A stretch of 64,000 nt of DNA from Paraburkholderia tuberum STM678 (GCF_902833905.1 NZ_CADFGP010000001.1:288020-352019); one strand, 5' to 3'; numbered from the stretch's first letter, positions 18,930 to 28,636 are shown. The notes: generated by a model from the letters alone, not told the origin. Numbers and translations: made by a program.

Positions 18930-19829
18930 CTACATTCTCTCGACAACGCGTTCGCCGAACAGCCCGGTCGGCTTGATCACGAGCACGGCGATCAGCACGC
19001 CGAAGACGAACACGTCGGTCCATTGCGAAGAGACATAGCCCGCGCCGAAGGCTTCGAGCAGGCCAATCAGGATGCCGCCCGCCATTGCGCCCGGGATGTT
19101 GCCGATGCCGCCGAGCACGGCGGCGGTGAACGCGCGCAGGCCTAGCACGAAGCCCATGAAGAAATTGATCTGCGTGTAGTAAAGACCTTCCATGACGCCC
19201 GCCACGGCGGCCAGCACCGACCCGAGCAGAAAGGTGAGCTGGATCAGGCGTTCGACGTCGATGCCCATCAGACGCGCGGCGTCCTGATCGATTGCCAGCG
19301 CGCGCATCGCGGTGCCGAGGAAAGTGTGGTGAACGAAGAAATACAGTGCCAGCATCAGGGCCAGGCTCGTCACGATGATGCCGATCTGCGCGAAGGTGAT
19401 CTGCACGCCGTGGAGTTCGAAGCCGGCCTGGCTCAGCACGTGCGGATAGGTGCGAAAGCCCGCGCCGTAGATCAGCAGCACCCCATTTTGCAGCGCCAGC
19501 GAGACGCCCAGCGCCGTAATCAGAATCGACAGCCGCGGCGCGCGCAGCAACGGCTGATACGCGAGCCGCTCGATCAGCAGGCCGAGCGCGCCTGTGACCG
19601 TCATGGCGGCCACAAGGGCGATCAGCAGCGCCAGCGCGAGCGGCAGATGCGCGGATGCAAGAACCATCAGACCGGTCCAGCCGATGAACGCGCCGACCAT
19701 GAACAGGTCGCCATGAGCGAAGTTGATCAGCCGGATGATGCCGTAGACCATCGTGTAGCCGAGGGCGACGAGGGCATAGAACGAGCCGGTCGTCAGCCCT
19801 TCGATGACGAACTGGAAGAAGTCGCTCAT
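18930..19829 (-). CDS. livH: branched-chain/amide-type ABC permease, LivH
   Basis: 299 residues, almost all membrane-embedded. It has the family start FFQFVIEGLTTGSFYALVAL, then YTMVYGIIRLINFAHGDLFM (about 27-46) and the later GLRAFTAAVLGGIGNIPGAM coupling loop. It forms the second half of the membrane pore with the LivM domain. It is part of the run livK, livH, livM-livG, livF, DUF1989, dadA on the minus strand. Confidence 0.93.
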   Translation of the reverse strand: MSDFFQFVIEGLTTGSFYALVALGYTMVYGIIRLINFAHGDLFMVGAFIGWTGLMVLASAHLPLALALLIALVAAMTVTGALGLLIERLAYQPLLRAPRLSILITALGVSLALQNGVLLIYGAGFRTYPHVLSQAGFELHGVQITFAQIGIIVTSLALMLALYFFVHHTFLGTAMRALAIDQDAARLMGIDVERLIQLTFLLGSVLAAVAGVMEGLYYTQINFFMGFVLGLRAFTAAVLGGIGNIPGAMAGGILIGLLEAFGAGYVSSQWTDVFVFGVLIAVLVIKPTGLFGERVVERM

Positions 19830-19854
19830 GACGGGGCGGCGCGTGCAATGACGC

Positions 19855-21057
19855 CTACTTCATCGCCACCCAATGCCCGTTCGCTTCCTGCCGCTGGTAG
19901 GGCTCGAACTTGTCGTTGTGCACGATGATGGTGATGTACACCGCTTTACTGCGGTCCCCCTTCGCATTGAAGGAAATCGTTCCGGTCGCGCCCGGGTAGT
20001 TCGAGATCTTGTGCAGAGCCGCGGTGATCGCGGCAGGCTGGGCCGATTTTGCGTCCGCGATGGCTTTGGCCGTGACTCCGACAGCGTCGTATTCATAGAC
20101 CGAGTACGGTCCCGGCGCTTGCCCGTAAGCCTTCATATAGTCGTCGACGTACGCGTGCGCGCCGCTCAGGAACTGCGCAAGCGGTGCCGTCGTGATGATC
20201 ATGCCGTCGGCGGCGGGACCGGCCGTCTTCATCAGGGTGGGGTCATTGGTGGCGTCGCCGCCCATGAAGGTCATTTTCAGACCCAGTTGCCGCGCCTCCT
20301 TGACCAGCAGGCCGGCTTCGGAGAAATAGCCTGTGTAGTAGATCACGTCAGGCTTCAGTGAGGAGACCCGCGTGAGCGTCGGTGAATAGTCCATCTGTCC
20401 GGGGGTGATCGAATTGGCGTACACGACATCGACACCGTCCTTCTTCAGGGCTTGCACGGTGTTCTGGGCGAGGCCTTTGGAATAGGTCGTGTTGTCGTCG
20501 ATCACCGCCACGCGCTTCGCGTGCAGAACGTCTTTCATGAAGCTTGCCGCGAATGGGCCCTGCTGGTCGTCACGGCCGATCGTGCGGAACACGTTGTCGT
20601 ACCCCATCTCGGTCAGTTGCGGATTCGTCGACGCATCCAGCACGTAGGGAATCCCGGCGCGATGAAAAGTTGTCGATTCCGGCAGCGCCGCGCTTGAGCA
20701 ATATCCGCCCGCTACCGCGACAACGCCCGCATCGACGAGTTTCTGTGCCGCCTGCACCGCGGTCTGCGCATCACAGGCGTCGTCCTCGGGCACCAGCTCG
20801 ATCTGCTTGCCGAGCACGCCACCGGCCGCGTTGATTCTGGCGGCGGCGAGCTTCGCGCCATTGACAATATCCGTGCCGGCATTGGCACTGCTGCCCGACA
20901 GCGGAACGGGCACGCCGATCTTGATGGTGGCGCCCTGGCTTAGCGCCGAACCGGGAGCCATGCCGACAAGCAGGGCCACGGCGGCCGCCATGCCCGCAAA
21001 GGCCGTTTGCCGCGAGCCCCGCTTTGCACCGGACCAGCCAATCGTCTGAGCAAACAT
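19855..21057 (-). CDS. periplasmic substrate-binding protein of the Liv-type importer
   Basis: 400 residues. The signal peptide spans about residues 1-41 and ends around GSALSQG; it is longer than usual, beginning MFAQTIGWSGAKRGS. The mature part is a type I periplasmic binding fold: IKIGVPVPLSGSSANAGTDI, DDACDAQTAVQAAQKLVDAG, and later VYEYDAVGVTAKAIADAKS. It delivers the substrate to LivHM. The acidic and aromatic pocket residues cannot be assigned by eye, so leucine, urea or another ligand cannot be told apart. The ATG at 21057 follows AAGGAG. Confidence 0.92.
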   Translation of the reverse strand: MFAQTIGWSGAKRGSRQTAFAGMAAAVALLVGMAPGSALSQGATIKIGVPVPLSGSSANAGTDIVNGAKLAAARINAAGGVLGKQIELVPEDDACDAQTAVQAAQKLVDAGVVAVAGGYCSSAALPESTTFHRAGIPYVLDASTNPQLTEMGYDNVFRTIGRDDQQGPFAASFMKDVLHAKRVAVIDDNTTYSKGLAQNTVQALKKDGVDVVYANSITPGQMDYSPTLTRVSSLKPDVIYYTGYFSEAGLLVKEARQLGLKMTFMGGDATNDPTLMKTAGPAADGMIITTAPLAQFLSGAHAYVDDYMKAYGQAPGPYSVYEYDAVGVTAKAIADAKSAQPAAITAALHKISNYPGATGTISFNAKGDRSKAVYITIIVHNDKFEPYQRQEANGHWVAMK

Positions 21058-21369
21058 GTTAGAGACTCCTTATTGTGAGAGGGATCGGACGATCCGCCAC
21101 ACGGGTATACCGGTGACATCGGAAAGCGGACGGAAATGGGGCAATTGCGTGTGTGATTCATACCCACCAGGTCAACGGCGTGACTGCTGGTTTCACCGGA
21201 GCGCTGACACTAAAGCGCTTCTTTCATGATAGAAGCCGGTGTGCGTTGGACGGTATAGGGTATTTGCGTATAAACCATTACACAAAGGCGCCGGCAATCC
21301 CCTACCTTTAAGAGGCAGTGACGCCAGAGACTCGCGAGCCCGAACCCGACATGACAGGATGACTCCGAA
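21058..21369. promoter_or_regulatory. divergent promoter region of the Liv operon and the racemase gene
   Basis: About 310 bases between divergent genes. It must hold the promoters of both, but no clear -35/-10 pair or long palindrome stands out. No gene is visible inside. Confidence 0.4.
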
Positions 21370-22146
21370 ATGAGTGCGATTGCACCGCATGACGACGTGT
21401 ACACGAAGCTCGATTTCACGCTGGACGACGGCGTCTGCCGTCGTGCCGCGATTGGGCTCGTGGTGCTCGCCACCGATCATACGATCGAGCATGAGTGGCG
21501 GGGCTTGCTGACGCAGGACGGCGTCGCGTTCTACGAAAGCCGGGTGTATAACTCGGCGGACATCACGCCCGAACGGCTAGCGGAAATGGAGGACCGTATT
21601 GCACCGGCGGTCGCGCTGATCCGTCCGGCCGAGCGTATCGATGTGGTGGCGTTTGGCTGCACGTCCGCGTCGATGGTGATTGGGGAGGAAAAGGTGTTCG
21701 CGCGGATTCGCGAAGCGCGTGCGGACGCCGCGTGCACTACGCCGATCACCGCGGCGCTGGCGGCGCTTCGCGCACTTGGCGTCCAACGTACGGCCCTGCT
21801 TACTCCCTATGTGCGTTCGATCAACGAATACATGCGCGACTATATCGAGTCGCGTGGTCACGGCATTACGCGCATGGCGTCGTTCGAGCATGCGAACGAT
21901 AACGAAGTGGCGCGGATCGACGCGGTGTCATTGCGAACTGGTGTTGAGCGACTTGCGCGCAATCGTGACGTGGACGCGATTTTCGTATCGTGCACGAGCT
22001 TGCGCATCGCCGGGTTGATTCCGGAGCTGGAGGCGGCGATCGGCAAGCCCGTGATATCGAGCAACTACGCGATGGCGTGGCACGCGTTGCGGCTCGCCGG
22101 CGTGGGAGATTGCGAGCCTCAGCTTGGGCGGCTGTTTGCGCTGTGA
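21370..22146 (+). CDS. Asp/Glu racemase superfamily enzyme (maleate isomerase/EutA type)
   Basis: 258 residues. The two catalytic cysteines of the superfamily are visible: C97 in VAFGCTSAS and C208 in VSCTSLRI. The length, the lone opening LGLVV-type strand (IGLVVLATD) and the absence of a classical racemase motif fit the maleate isomerase/arylmalonate decarboxylase/EutA branch rather than glutamate racemase. It is divergent from the Liv-DUF1989-DadA operon, so it may process the same compound. AGGATG precedes ATG 21370. Confidence 0.8.
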   Translation: MSAIAPHDDVYTKLDFTLDDGVCRRAAIGLVVLATDHTIEHEWRGLLTQDGVAFYESRVYNSADITPERLAEMEDRIAPAVALIRPAERIDVVAFGCTSASMVIGEEKVFARIREARADAACTTPITAALAALRALGVQRTALLTPYVRSINEYMRDYIESRGHGITRMASFEHANDNEVARIDAVSLRTGVERLARNRDVDAIFVSCTSLRIAGLIPELEAAIGKPVISSNYAMAWHALRLAGVGDCEPQLGRLFAL

Positions 22147-22304
22147 CGTTGTACCTTGAAACGCGACGCAGCGCGACGGGGCGACCATGCGGCGATCGAC
22201 GCCGAGGCCATGTTCCAGACATCGACGCGCACCACAGACGCGGCAGGCGCGTCGGATGAACCGCCGCAGGAATCGCTCATCGAAGCGTCTGCGCGGCGGC
22301 AGGA

Positions 22305-22754
22305 CTACGACGACTGTCCGTCATTTCCCAGCATGGTTCGACGACATGCCGGCGCGCCGCAATGACACGCGTACTGGGCGCGAATGTCGTCGGTGACCGC
22401 GCCGTCCACTGACAGACCGTAATTGATGAAAAGCTCCTCCCCGGGTGCGATCGTGGCGAGCGCATGAATGAACACCCGGTCGCCCGTCTCGATGGCCTCG
22501 CAGTTGGGGGCGCACGCATGGTTCAGAAAGCGGGCGCTGTTGCCGCCGCGGCTGCCGTCGATCACTCGTCCGCTGGACAGCCCAAACACGAAGGTGTGGC
22601 CCGCGTCGGCTCGCTGACGGGCGGCGGCGCGCCGCCAACTGGTCACTTCCCCCTTGTACTCGATCACCCGTTCGCCCGGGGCGATCGGCTGCAGGGCAAA
22701 CAGTCCCATGCCATGCACTGGTGAGCGTCGTGCGGTGATGCGTCGCAATCGCAT
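22305..22754 (-). CDS. SET-domain protein
   Basis: 149 residues from ATG 22754, with AAGGAAAC upstream. It consists of a single SET domain: GMGLFALQPIAPGERVIEYK near the start, then the SAM and catalytic core FLNHACAPNCEA (NHxC) and GEELFINYG, and a post-SET-like end CHCGAPACRR whose cysteines could bind zinc. SET proteins methylate lysines, in bacteria often ribosomal or nucleoid proteins or, for secreted types, host histones. No secretion signal is visible. Single-domain SET genes with a post-SET cysteine cluster occur in several Burkholderia. Confidence 0.85.
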   Translation of the reverse strand: MRLRRITARRSPVHGMGLFALQPIAPGERVIEYKGEVTSWRRAAARQRADAGHTFVFGLSSGRVIDGSRGGNSARFLNHACAPNCEAIETGDRVFIHALATIAPGEELFINYGLSVDGAVTDDIRAQYACHCGAPACRRTMLGNDGQSS

Positions 22755-22987
22755 TTTGTCGTTTCCTTCGCGACCCTCGGTCGTTGCATGTGGTTGAGCA
22801 GCGATGCGAAGCATATCGCCACACAGTCAGGCGCTCAATATTTTTCTTTTTAAAAGCGCAACTAACAGCCAAGGACGGACCGCGCCAAGGGTTCCGGCTT
22901 TGCCGCAACGAGGCTGGCAACGGTCGACGGTTACAGGGAGGTCGTCAAGTTGCATGTCCACGGCATCATGCCGGCACAACGGTCGGC

Positions 22988-23815
22988 TCAGCCAAACGAG
23001 CGGCTGGCCGCCGCTGCGCGCTTGCGCAACCAGTTCATGCAGGCGAACAGGGCGATGGCGAACGCCATCAGCAGTGTGGCCACGGCAAGGATCGACGGGT
23101 CGATCTGGTCACGGATGCCACTCCACATCTGCCGCGGCACGGTGCGCTGCTCGGGGCCGCCAATGAACAGAATGACGATCACTTCGTCGAACGACGTCGC
23201 GAATGCGAACACACTGCCCGTTGCGACGGCGGGCGTGATCAGTGGGAGCGTGACGCGACGAAACGCGACCCACGGTTGCGCGCCCAGCCCCGACGCAGCG
23301 CGAAGCAGGCTTTGATCGAACGACAGCAGCGAAGCCGTCACGGTGATCACCACGAAGGGCGTACCGAGCGCGGCATGCGCAAGCACGACGCCGAGATACG
23401 AATTGACCAGGCCGAGCGGCGAAAAGACCAGATAAAACCCTGCCGCGACGACAACGATAGGCACGATCATCGGCGACACGATGATCGGCATGATGATCGA
23501 GCGGTAAGGAAACTGCGTGCGGCTCAAGCCGAGCGCGGCGAGCGTGCCGAGCACCGTCGCGATCAGCGTCGACGCCGCGCCGATGCCGATGCTGTTCGCC
23601 AACGCGCGTTGCCAGTCCGGCGAACTCAGCGCCTGCGCGTACCAGCGCAGCGAGAAGCCCTGCATCGGGTACGAGAAGAATGAGCCGGAGTTGAACGACA
23701 GCGGCACGATCGCGAGGATCGGCGCGACGAGGAAAAAGAAAATGAGCGCGCAATGCACGCGCAGTCCCGCGCCCGCGATGCGTTCCGAGAGTAGCCGGGT
23801 TCGTCCGTCTTTCAT
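22988..23815 (-). CDS. polyamine-type ABC permease (PotC-like)
   Basis: About 275 residues with six membrane spans. The cytoplasmic EAA-like loop is AASGLGAQPWVAFRRVTLPL, and the N-terminus shows the PotC pattern (FLVAPILAIVPLSFNSGSFF, FSLRWYAQ). The start at ATG 23815 is chosen by fit to the family; ATG 23860 in the same frame adds 15 residues. It is the last gene of the operon Rieske, potA-like, binding protein, potB-like, potC-like. The importer class takes polyamines, amino-acid derivatives or quaternary amines. Confidence 0.9.
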   Translation of the reverse strand: MKDGRTRLLSERIAGAGLRVHCALIFFFLVAPILAIVPLSFNSGSFFSYPMQGFSLRWYAQALSSPDWQRALANSIGIGAASTLIATVLGTLAALGLSRTQFPYRSIIMPIIVSPMIVPIVVVAAGFYLVFSPLGLVNSYLGVVLAHAALGTPFVVITVTASLLSFDQSLLRAASGLGAQPWVAFRRVTLPLITPAVATGSVFAFATSFDEVIVILFIGGPEQRTVPRQMWSGIRDQIDPSILAVATLLMAFAIALFACMNWLRKRAAAASRSFG

Positions 23816-23881
23816 CTGAGTCTGCCTGTTGATCAACCATACGAAGGAGCGACAACCCATTAGCGTCGGTTGCGCGGCGCG

Positions 23882-25138
23882 TTAGCCGAAGCGCAAGCGG
23901 TCGATACCGACCAGCCGGTTGAAGATGAAATAGAACACCGCCGTGAATGCGATCAGATAGCACGACAACGCACCCGCGAGTCCCCAGTTGAGCTGATCGT
24001 TGGTCTGCGACGCGATCAGCTGGCTGATCATTTCGTCGCCGGCGCCGCCTAGCAGGGCGGGGGTGATGTAATAACCGAGCGCGAGCACGAACACGAGAAA
24101 ACATCCCGCGCCGACACCCGGCAGCGTTTGCGGAATATACACTCGCACGAAGGCCACAGCCGGATGCGCGCCGAGGGATTTCGCCGCGCGCATGTACACG
24201 GGCGGGACACCTTTCATCACCGAAAAGATCGCGAGGATCATGTATGGCAGCAGGATGTGCGTCATGCCGATCAACACACCCGTACGATTGAAAATCAGCG
24301 ACAACGGATGATTGATGAGCCCAAAGCGGAGCAACGCGCCGTTGATCACACCACCTGGTTGCAGCAGCACATACCACGCGGTGGTCCGCACCAGCAGCGA
24401 TGTCCAGAACGGTACGATCACGAAGAGGATCAGCCGGTTGCTCTGGTCCTCCGGCAATGTCGCGAGCAGATACGCCACGGGATAACCCAGCACCAGGCAC
24501 AGCAGCGTGACCGTCGCACTGATCGTGACCGTGCGTCCGAAGGCCGCGCGGAAGATGGCGCTGTCCGCCGCGACGGACGTCACCGAGCCATCGGGCGCGA
24601 CTTGCGCGTCGACGGCGTTCAGCAAATAGTCGGGCGTGGGCGAGATCGACGCACGCTTGAGGAGTCGCCAGGTTTCCGGTGTGTTCCAGCGTTCATCCAG
24701 CTCGATCAGGGCGGGCTTCCATTGCGCGGGCGTTTGCGAACGTGTGGCACGCGCCGTCTTGAACAGCAGGCTGCGGAACTCTGGTTGAGAGAAGTTCATG
24801 CGTCGCGCGATATTGCCGAGCTGGCCGGATTCGCTGGCGTCCTTCAGGTCGTGCGCGAGTGCGGCAAAGGCCGGTTCGCCGGGTACGCCCGCACCGTCCC
24901 ATCCGGCCAGCGCCGTGCTCAATTGCGGCATGCCGGCGCGCACTTCAGGGTTTCGCACGCTGCGCGCGAGCAGGCTCGCGATCGGCGCGACGAACGTCAC
25001 CAGCAGAAAGATGAGCAACGGCAAAGCCAGCAGCAACGCGCGCATCGCGGCCTTGCGGCGCGCGGCGCGGAACGACTCGCGGTTCGCGGCCTGCGGATCG
25101 CGGCCAAAAGAGGCAGTGGATGGCAGCGGCGTATTCAT
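23882..25138 (-). CDS. polyamine-type ABC permease (PotB-like)
   Basis: 418 residues. An N-terminal cytoplasmic tail and one span are followed by a periplasmic region of about 150 residues that common PotB proteins lack, then five spans with the loop MRAAKSLGAHPAVAFVRVYIP. This long form is typical of one Burkholderiaceae subgroup of spermidine/putrescine-like permeases. It pairs with the PotC-like gene 66 bases downstream. Confidence 0.9.
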   Translation of the reverse strand: MNTPLPSTASFGRDPQAANRESFRAARRKAAMRALLLALPLLIFLLVTFVAPIASLLARSVRNPEVRAGMPQLSTALAGWDGAGVPGEPAFAALAHDLKDASESGQLGNIARRMNFSQPEFRSLLFKTARATRSQTPAQWKPALIELDERWNTPETWRLLKRASISPTPDYLLNAVDAQVAPDGSVTSVAADSAIFRAAFGRTVTISATVTLLCLVLGYPVAYLLATLPEDQSNRLILFVIVPFWTSLLVRTTAWYVLLQPGGVINGALLRFGLINHPLSLIFNRTGVLIGMTHILLPYMILAIFSVMKGVPPVYMRAAKSLGAHPAVAFVRVYIPQTLPGVGAGCFLVFVLALGYYITPALLGGAGDEMISQLIASQTNDQLNWGLAGALSCYLIAFTAVFYFIFNRLVGIDRLRFG

Positions 25139-25177
25139 CGTGCTCGATCTCCCGGGTGACGTTCGTTCGATCTGGCG

Positions 25178-26233
25178 CTACTGCGTCAGCCAGTTCTGGA
25201 ACCGCTTGTTGATCGCATCCGCGTTGTCGGCCCAGAACGTCGCGTTGATTTGCAGCGGGCGTTTGAAGTTCTCCGGCGCCGTCGGCAGATCGTTCAGACG
25301 CGCCTTGTCGATCAGCGGAATGGCGTCCTTGCGCGGCGGAGCGTACGCGATGTACTTCGTCAGGTCCGCATAGGCCTGCGGTGTCGAGGATGCGACGATG
25401 AACTTCCGCGCCGCGTCGGCATGCTTCGCGCCGTTGACCACGGCCCACCATTCGTAGTCGTACACCTGTGCATCCCAGACGATCTTGAAGGGCTTCTTGT
25501 CCTTGTGCACGGCGTCGTCGATGCGGCCGTTGTACGCCTGCGTCATGACGACCGCGCCGTCGGCGAGCAGTTGCGGCGCCTGCGCACCCGCCTCCCACCA
25601 GACGATGCTCGGCTTGATGGTGTCGAGCTTCTTGAACGCGCGGTCGACGCCAGCAGGCGTGGAGAGGGTCTTGTACACGTCCTTGGGTGCCACGCCATCG
25701 GCGATTAAGGCCCATTCCATCGCGACCTTCGGCGACTTGCGCATGCCGCGCTTGCCGGGGTACTTGCTGAGGTCGAAGAAATCGTTGATGGTGGTCGGCG
25801 CAGATTTCAGCTTGCTGGTGTCATACGCATAGACGGTGGACCATACCATCGCCGCGACGGCGCAATCACTAATCGAGCCCGGCAGGAAGTCACTGGTGTT
25901 GCCGAGCAACTTCTTGTCGAACTTGGCGATGAGGCCTTCGTCGCACGCGGTGATCTCGTCGTTGGTTTCCAGGTCGATCAGATCCCAGGTCGGGTTCTTC
26001 GACTGTTCCATCGCTTGCAGCTTGGCGAGGCCGCCATCGTAGGACTCGGTGGAGAACTGGTCGCCGGTTTTCGCAGTGAACGGTTCGAACCATGCCTTTT
26101 TCGCGGCAGCTTCATACGCACCGCCAAAGGTGACGACGGAAATCGTTTCGGCCGCGTGAACCGTGGCCGTGGCAAACACCCCGAGCGCGCACGCCGCGAT
26201 GGTGGTCCGGAAGGACGAGAGTGTGGTCTTCAT
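25178..26233 (-). CDS. periplasmic binding protein of the polyamine-type importer
   Basis: 351 residues with a clear signal peptide (TTIAACALGVFATATVHAAE, cleavage near residue 28). The mature protein is a PotD/PotF-type fold: ISVVTFGGAYEAAAKKAWFE, WDLIDLETNDEITACDEGLI and later PSIVWWEAGAQAPQLLADGA. The ligand cannot be read by eye. It starts two bases after the potA-like stop (TAG 26238-26236), so both are surely on one transcript. Confidence 0.92.
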   Translation of the reverse strand: MKTTLSSFRTTIAACALGVFATATVHAAETISVVTFGGAYEAAAKKAWFEPFTAKTGDQFSTESYDGGLAKLQAMEQSKNPTWDLIDLETNDEITACDEGLIAKFDKKLLGNTSDFLPGSISDCAVAAMVWSTVYAYDTSKLKSAPTTINDFFDLSKYPGKRGMRKSPKVAMEWALIADGVAPKDVYKTLSTPAGVDRAFKKLDTIKPSIVWWEAGAQAPQLLADGAVVMTQAYNGRIDDAVHKDKKPFKIVWDAQVYDYEWWAVVNGAKHADAARKFIVASSTPQAYADLTKYIAYAPPRKDAIPLIDKARLNDLPTAPENFKRPLQINATFWADNADAINKRFQNWLTQ

Positions 26234-26235
26234 TT

Positions 26236-27441
26236 CTAGTTGGCTCCTGCGATAAGTGGCGAGGCGGACGAGGGAACGGCAACAGTGGAATAGTCGGCGC
26301 CGCCGGACGCGGCGGCGGAATGCGGCGCGGGCGCCATGACGGGCAGCACCTTGCAGTCGTCGCGCCGCCAGGTCACGGCGGTCTGACGGCCGAGCGCGGG
26401 CAGGTCATGGTGCTGTGTGTTCGGCAGCTTGACCACCATGCTTTCGCCATGACCGAGCTTCAAATGCACGCGATGATGATCGCCGCAATAGACGAGTTCC
26501 TCGACGAGCGCGTGCACGACGTTCATGTTCTGCCGGGTCGCTTCCTGCACGGCGTCCGGCGTCGCCGCGATGTGCGCGCGCTCGGGACGCAGCGCCAGCA
26601 CCGCCGTGTCGCCCGACGCGAGCCCCGCGCCTGGGCGTCCGCGCACAGTGCTGCCGTCGGCCAGTTGCATCGCAGCCCATTCCCCGCCGTCGGAATCGAC
26701 GCGACCGGTCAGTCCATTGTTCTCGCCGACGAAATTGGCAACGAACGCATTCGCCGCGTTTTCGTAGAGTTCGGTCGGCGCGGCGGCCTGCTGGATGCGT
26801 CCATCGGAAAACACGGCGACGCGGTCCGACATCGTCAACGCTTCGTTCTGGTCGTGGGTCACGTAGACGATCGTCAGCGACAGTTCGCGATGCAGCCGCA
26901 TGATTTCGTATTGCATGGTTTCACGCAGGCGTTTGTCGAGCGCGCCAAGCGGCTCGTCCATCAGCACCACGCTCGGCTCGAAAACCAGCGCGCGGGCAAG
27001 CGCAACGCGCTGCTGCTGACCACCCGACAGTTGCGACGGACGCCGGCCCGCCAGATGCGATAACTCCACCATGTCCAGCACGCGCGTCACGCGCGTTTTC
27101 TGTTCGCTACGGCTTATCTTGCGCACCGACAGCGGAAACGCGACGTTCTCGGCAATCGTCATGTGCGGGAACAGCGCATAGTTCTGAAACACCATGCCGA
27201 TATCGCGCCGATGCGGCGGCTTGTCGTCCAGACGCTTGCCGCCGAGGCGGATTTCGCCGCGCGTCGGCGCTTCGAATCCCGCGAGCATCATCAGTGTCGT
27301 GGTCTTGCCGGAACCGGACGGACCGAGCAGCGAAACGAATTCACCGTGCGCGACATCGAGATCGAGTCCCTCGACGACGCTATGCACGCCGTCGTATGAC
27401 TTGCTGACGCCGTCGAACGAAATAAATGGTTGGCTTGACAT
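26236..27441 (-). CDS. polyamine-type ABC transporter ATPase (PotA-like)
   Basis: 401 residues from ATG 27441 (an upstream in-frame ATG at 27483 is less likely). Walker A is LLGPSGSGKTTTL, the signature is LSGGQQQRVALARAL, Walker B is SVVLMDEPLGALD and the switch histidine is in YVTHDQ. A C-terminal TOBE-like region follows (about 280-370). The last 30 residues are Ala/Ser-rich and look disordered. It lies 43 bases after the Rieske oxygenase gene in the same operon, which ties import to oxidation. Confidence 0.93.
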   Translation of the reverse strand: MSSQPFISFDGVSKSYDGVHSVVEGLDLDVAHGEFVSLLGPSGSGKTTTLMMLAGFEAPTRGEIRLGGKRLDDKPPHRRDIGMVFQNYALFPHMTIAENVAFPLSVRKISRSEQKTRVTRVLDMVELSHLAGRRPSQLSGGQQQRVALARALVFEPSVVLMDEPLGALDKRLRETMQYEIMRLHRELSLTIVYVTHDQNEALTMSDRVAVFSDGRIQQAAAPTELYENAANAFVANFVGENNGLTGRVDSDGGEWAAMQLADGSTVRGRPGAGLASGDTAVLALRPERAHIAATPDAVQEATRQNMNVVHALVEELVYCGDHHRVHLKLGHGESMVVKLPNTQHHDLPALGRQTAVTWRRDDCKVLPVMAPAPHSAAASGGADYSTVAVPSSASPLIAGAN

Positions 27442-27484
27442 GAGTAACTCGGCAGAGTGTTGGCGGTCCACGTGGGGCGGCAAA

Positions 27485-28636
27485 TCACTTCGCGCCCAGG
27501 CGTCCCGCCAGATAGCGGGCGAAGTCGTAATTCGGCCGTTCCAGAGGGCTCAGATGGCCAGGCTTCGCGAGTGGCGCGTGCACGCCGCGAAATACGGCCT
27601 CGACGCCGCGCCGGTCCTCGGCGTTGACTTCGTCGAGCAGCGTCTTCAGCGTAGCCATGTAATCGGCGGCCCGCGGATCGTCGACGAAATCCGGTGCGAG
27701 GCCGCCGCCGAAGCGGATATGCACGCGGCCGACGCCCCGCGGCTGCAGGATCAGATACCAGAAGTAGCCGGGCGTCAGCGTGATCAGGTGTGTCGGGTAG
27801 ATCGCCAGCAGCGCGGTGGTACGGCGCCAGTGCCCTTGCAGACGTGTATTGCTGGGATGCGCGTTGCCGATCGGCAGCGACGCTTCCTTCGTGATCCAGT
27901 GATAGTTGAACGCGGGCAAGCCCGGCGGACATTCCATTTCTTCGAGCTTCGAGTGCGGCCCGACCGTTGCGCGATGCAGCATCGGCAAGTGGTAGCTCTC
28001 CATGAAATTTTCCGCGAGGATCTTCCAGTTGGTGTCCCACACGTGCTCTTCGTGGAAGGTCTCGACGTAGTTGCTCATGCCGTACGGCTCGATCAGCTTC
28101 GTCAGCCCGAACAAATGTGATTCCACCGAAGGCGCATGCGCGTTGAGCGTTACGTAGATCCAGCCTTGCCACGTCTCGCAGCGCACGGCAGGCAGCTTGT
28201 ATTGTTCCATGCAAAAGCCCGGCTGCCGATCCATCAACGGCGCGCCCGCGAGCGAACCATCGAGCGTGTAGTTCCATGCGTGATAGGGGCACACGATCCG
28301 GCGCACGTTGCCGCGCCCTTCAAGCAATACCGACATCCGGTGCAGGCAAACATTCGAGAATGCGCGCAACGCACCGCTCGCATCGCGCAGCACGAACACC
28401 GGCTGGTCGTCGATTTGCGCGGTCAGATAGTCGCCGCTCTGTGCGAGCGCGCTCGCGCGGCCCACGCACAACCACTCGTTGCGAAACACGTCGCGCCGTT
28501 CGAGCGCGAGAAACGCCTCCGACGTGTAGACGGCCGGCGGCATTGCGTGTGCATCCCCGAACGGACGCTCGCAGTTCTCGCGCAGGGCGCGAACGATGTC
28601 GAGCTCAGTGTCCGTCGACTGAAGAATGGCTGACAT
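27485..28636 (-). CDS. Rieske non-haem iron oxygenase, alpha subunit
   Basis: 383 residues from ATG 28636. The Rieske [2Fe-2S] ligands are C97-x-H99 (SNVCLHRM) and C116-xx-H119 (VCPYHAW). The mononuclear iron site is in the NWKILAENFMESYHLPMLH segment, with histidines at 216 and 221 (H221 ends the segment). The architecture is that of enzymes attacking quaternary amines or aromatic acids, such as carnitine monooxygenase CntA or glycine-betaine demethylase GbcA. No reductase gene is visible beside it, so it must borrow electrons. It heads the importer operon, so its substrate is probably what the importer brings in. Confidence 0.9.
   Translation of the reverse strand: MSAILQSTDTELDIVRALRENCERPFGDAHAMPPAVYTSEAFLALERRDVFRNEWLCVGRASALAQSGDYLTAQIDDQPVFVLRDASGALRAFSNVCLHRMSVLLEGRGNVRRIVCPYHAWNYTLDGSLAGAPLMDRQPGFCMEQYKLPAVRCETWQGWIYVTLNAHAPSVESHLFGLTKLIEPYGMSNYVETFHEEHVWDTNWKILAENFMESYHLPMLHRATVGPHSKLEEMECPPGLPAFNYHWITKEASLPIGNAHPSNTRLQGHWRRTTALLAIYPTHLITLTPGYFWYLILQPRGVGRVHIRFGGGLAPDFVDDPRAADYMATLKTLLDEVNAEDRRGVEAVFRGVHAPLAKPGHLSPLERPNYDFARYLAGRLGAK

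Noticed and set aside
17971..19848. 625-codon minus-strand frame across livH and livM
   Set aside because: It is another frame of the same strand as the Liv permeases; its product is extremely arginine-rich and has no domain.
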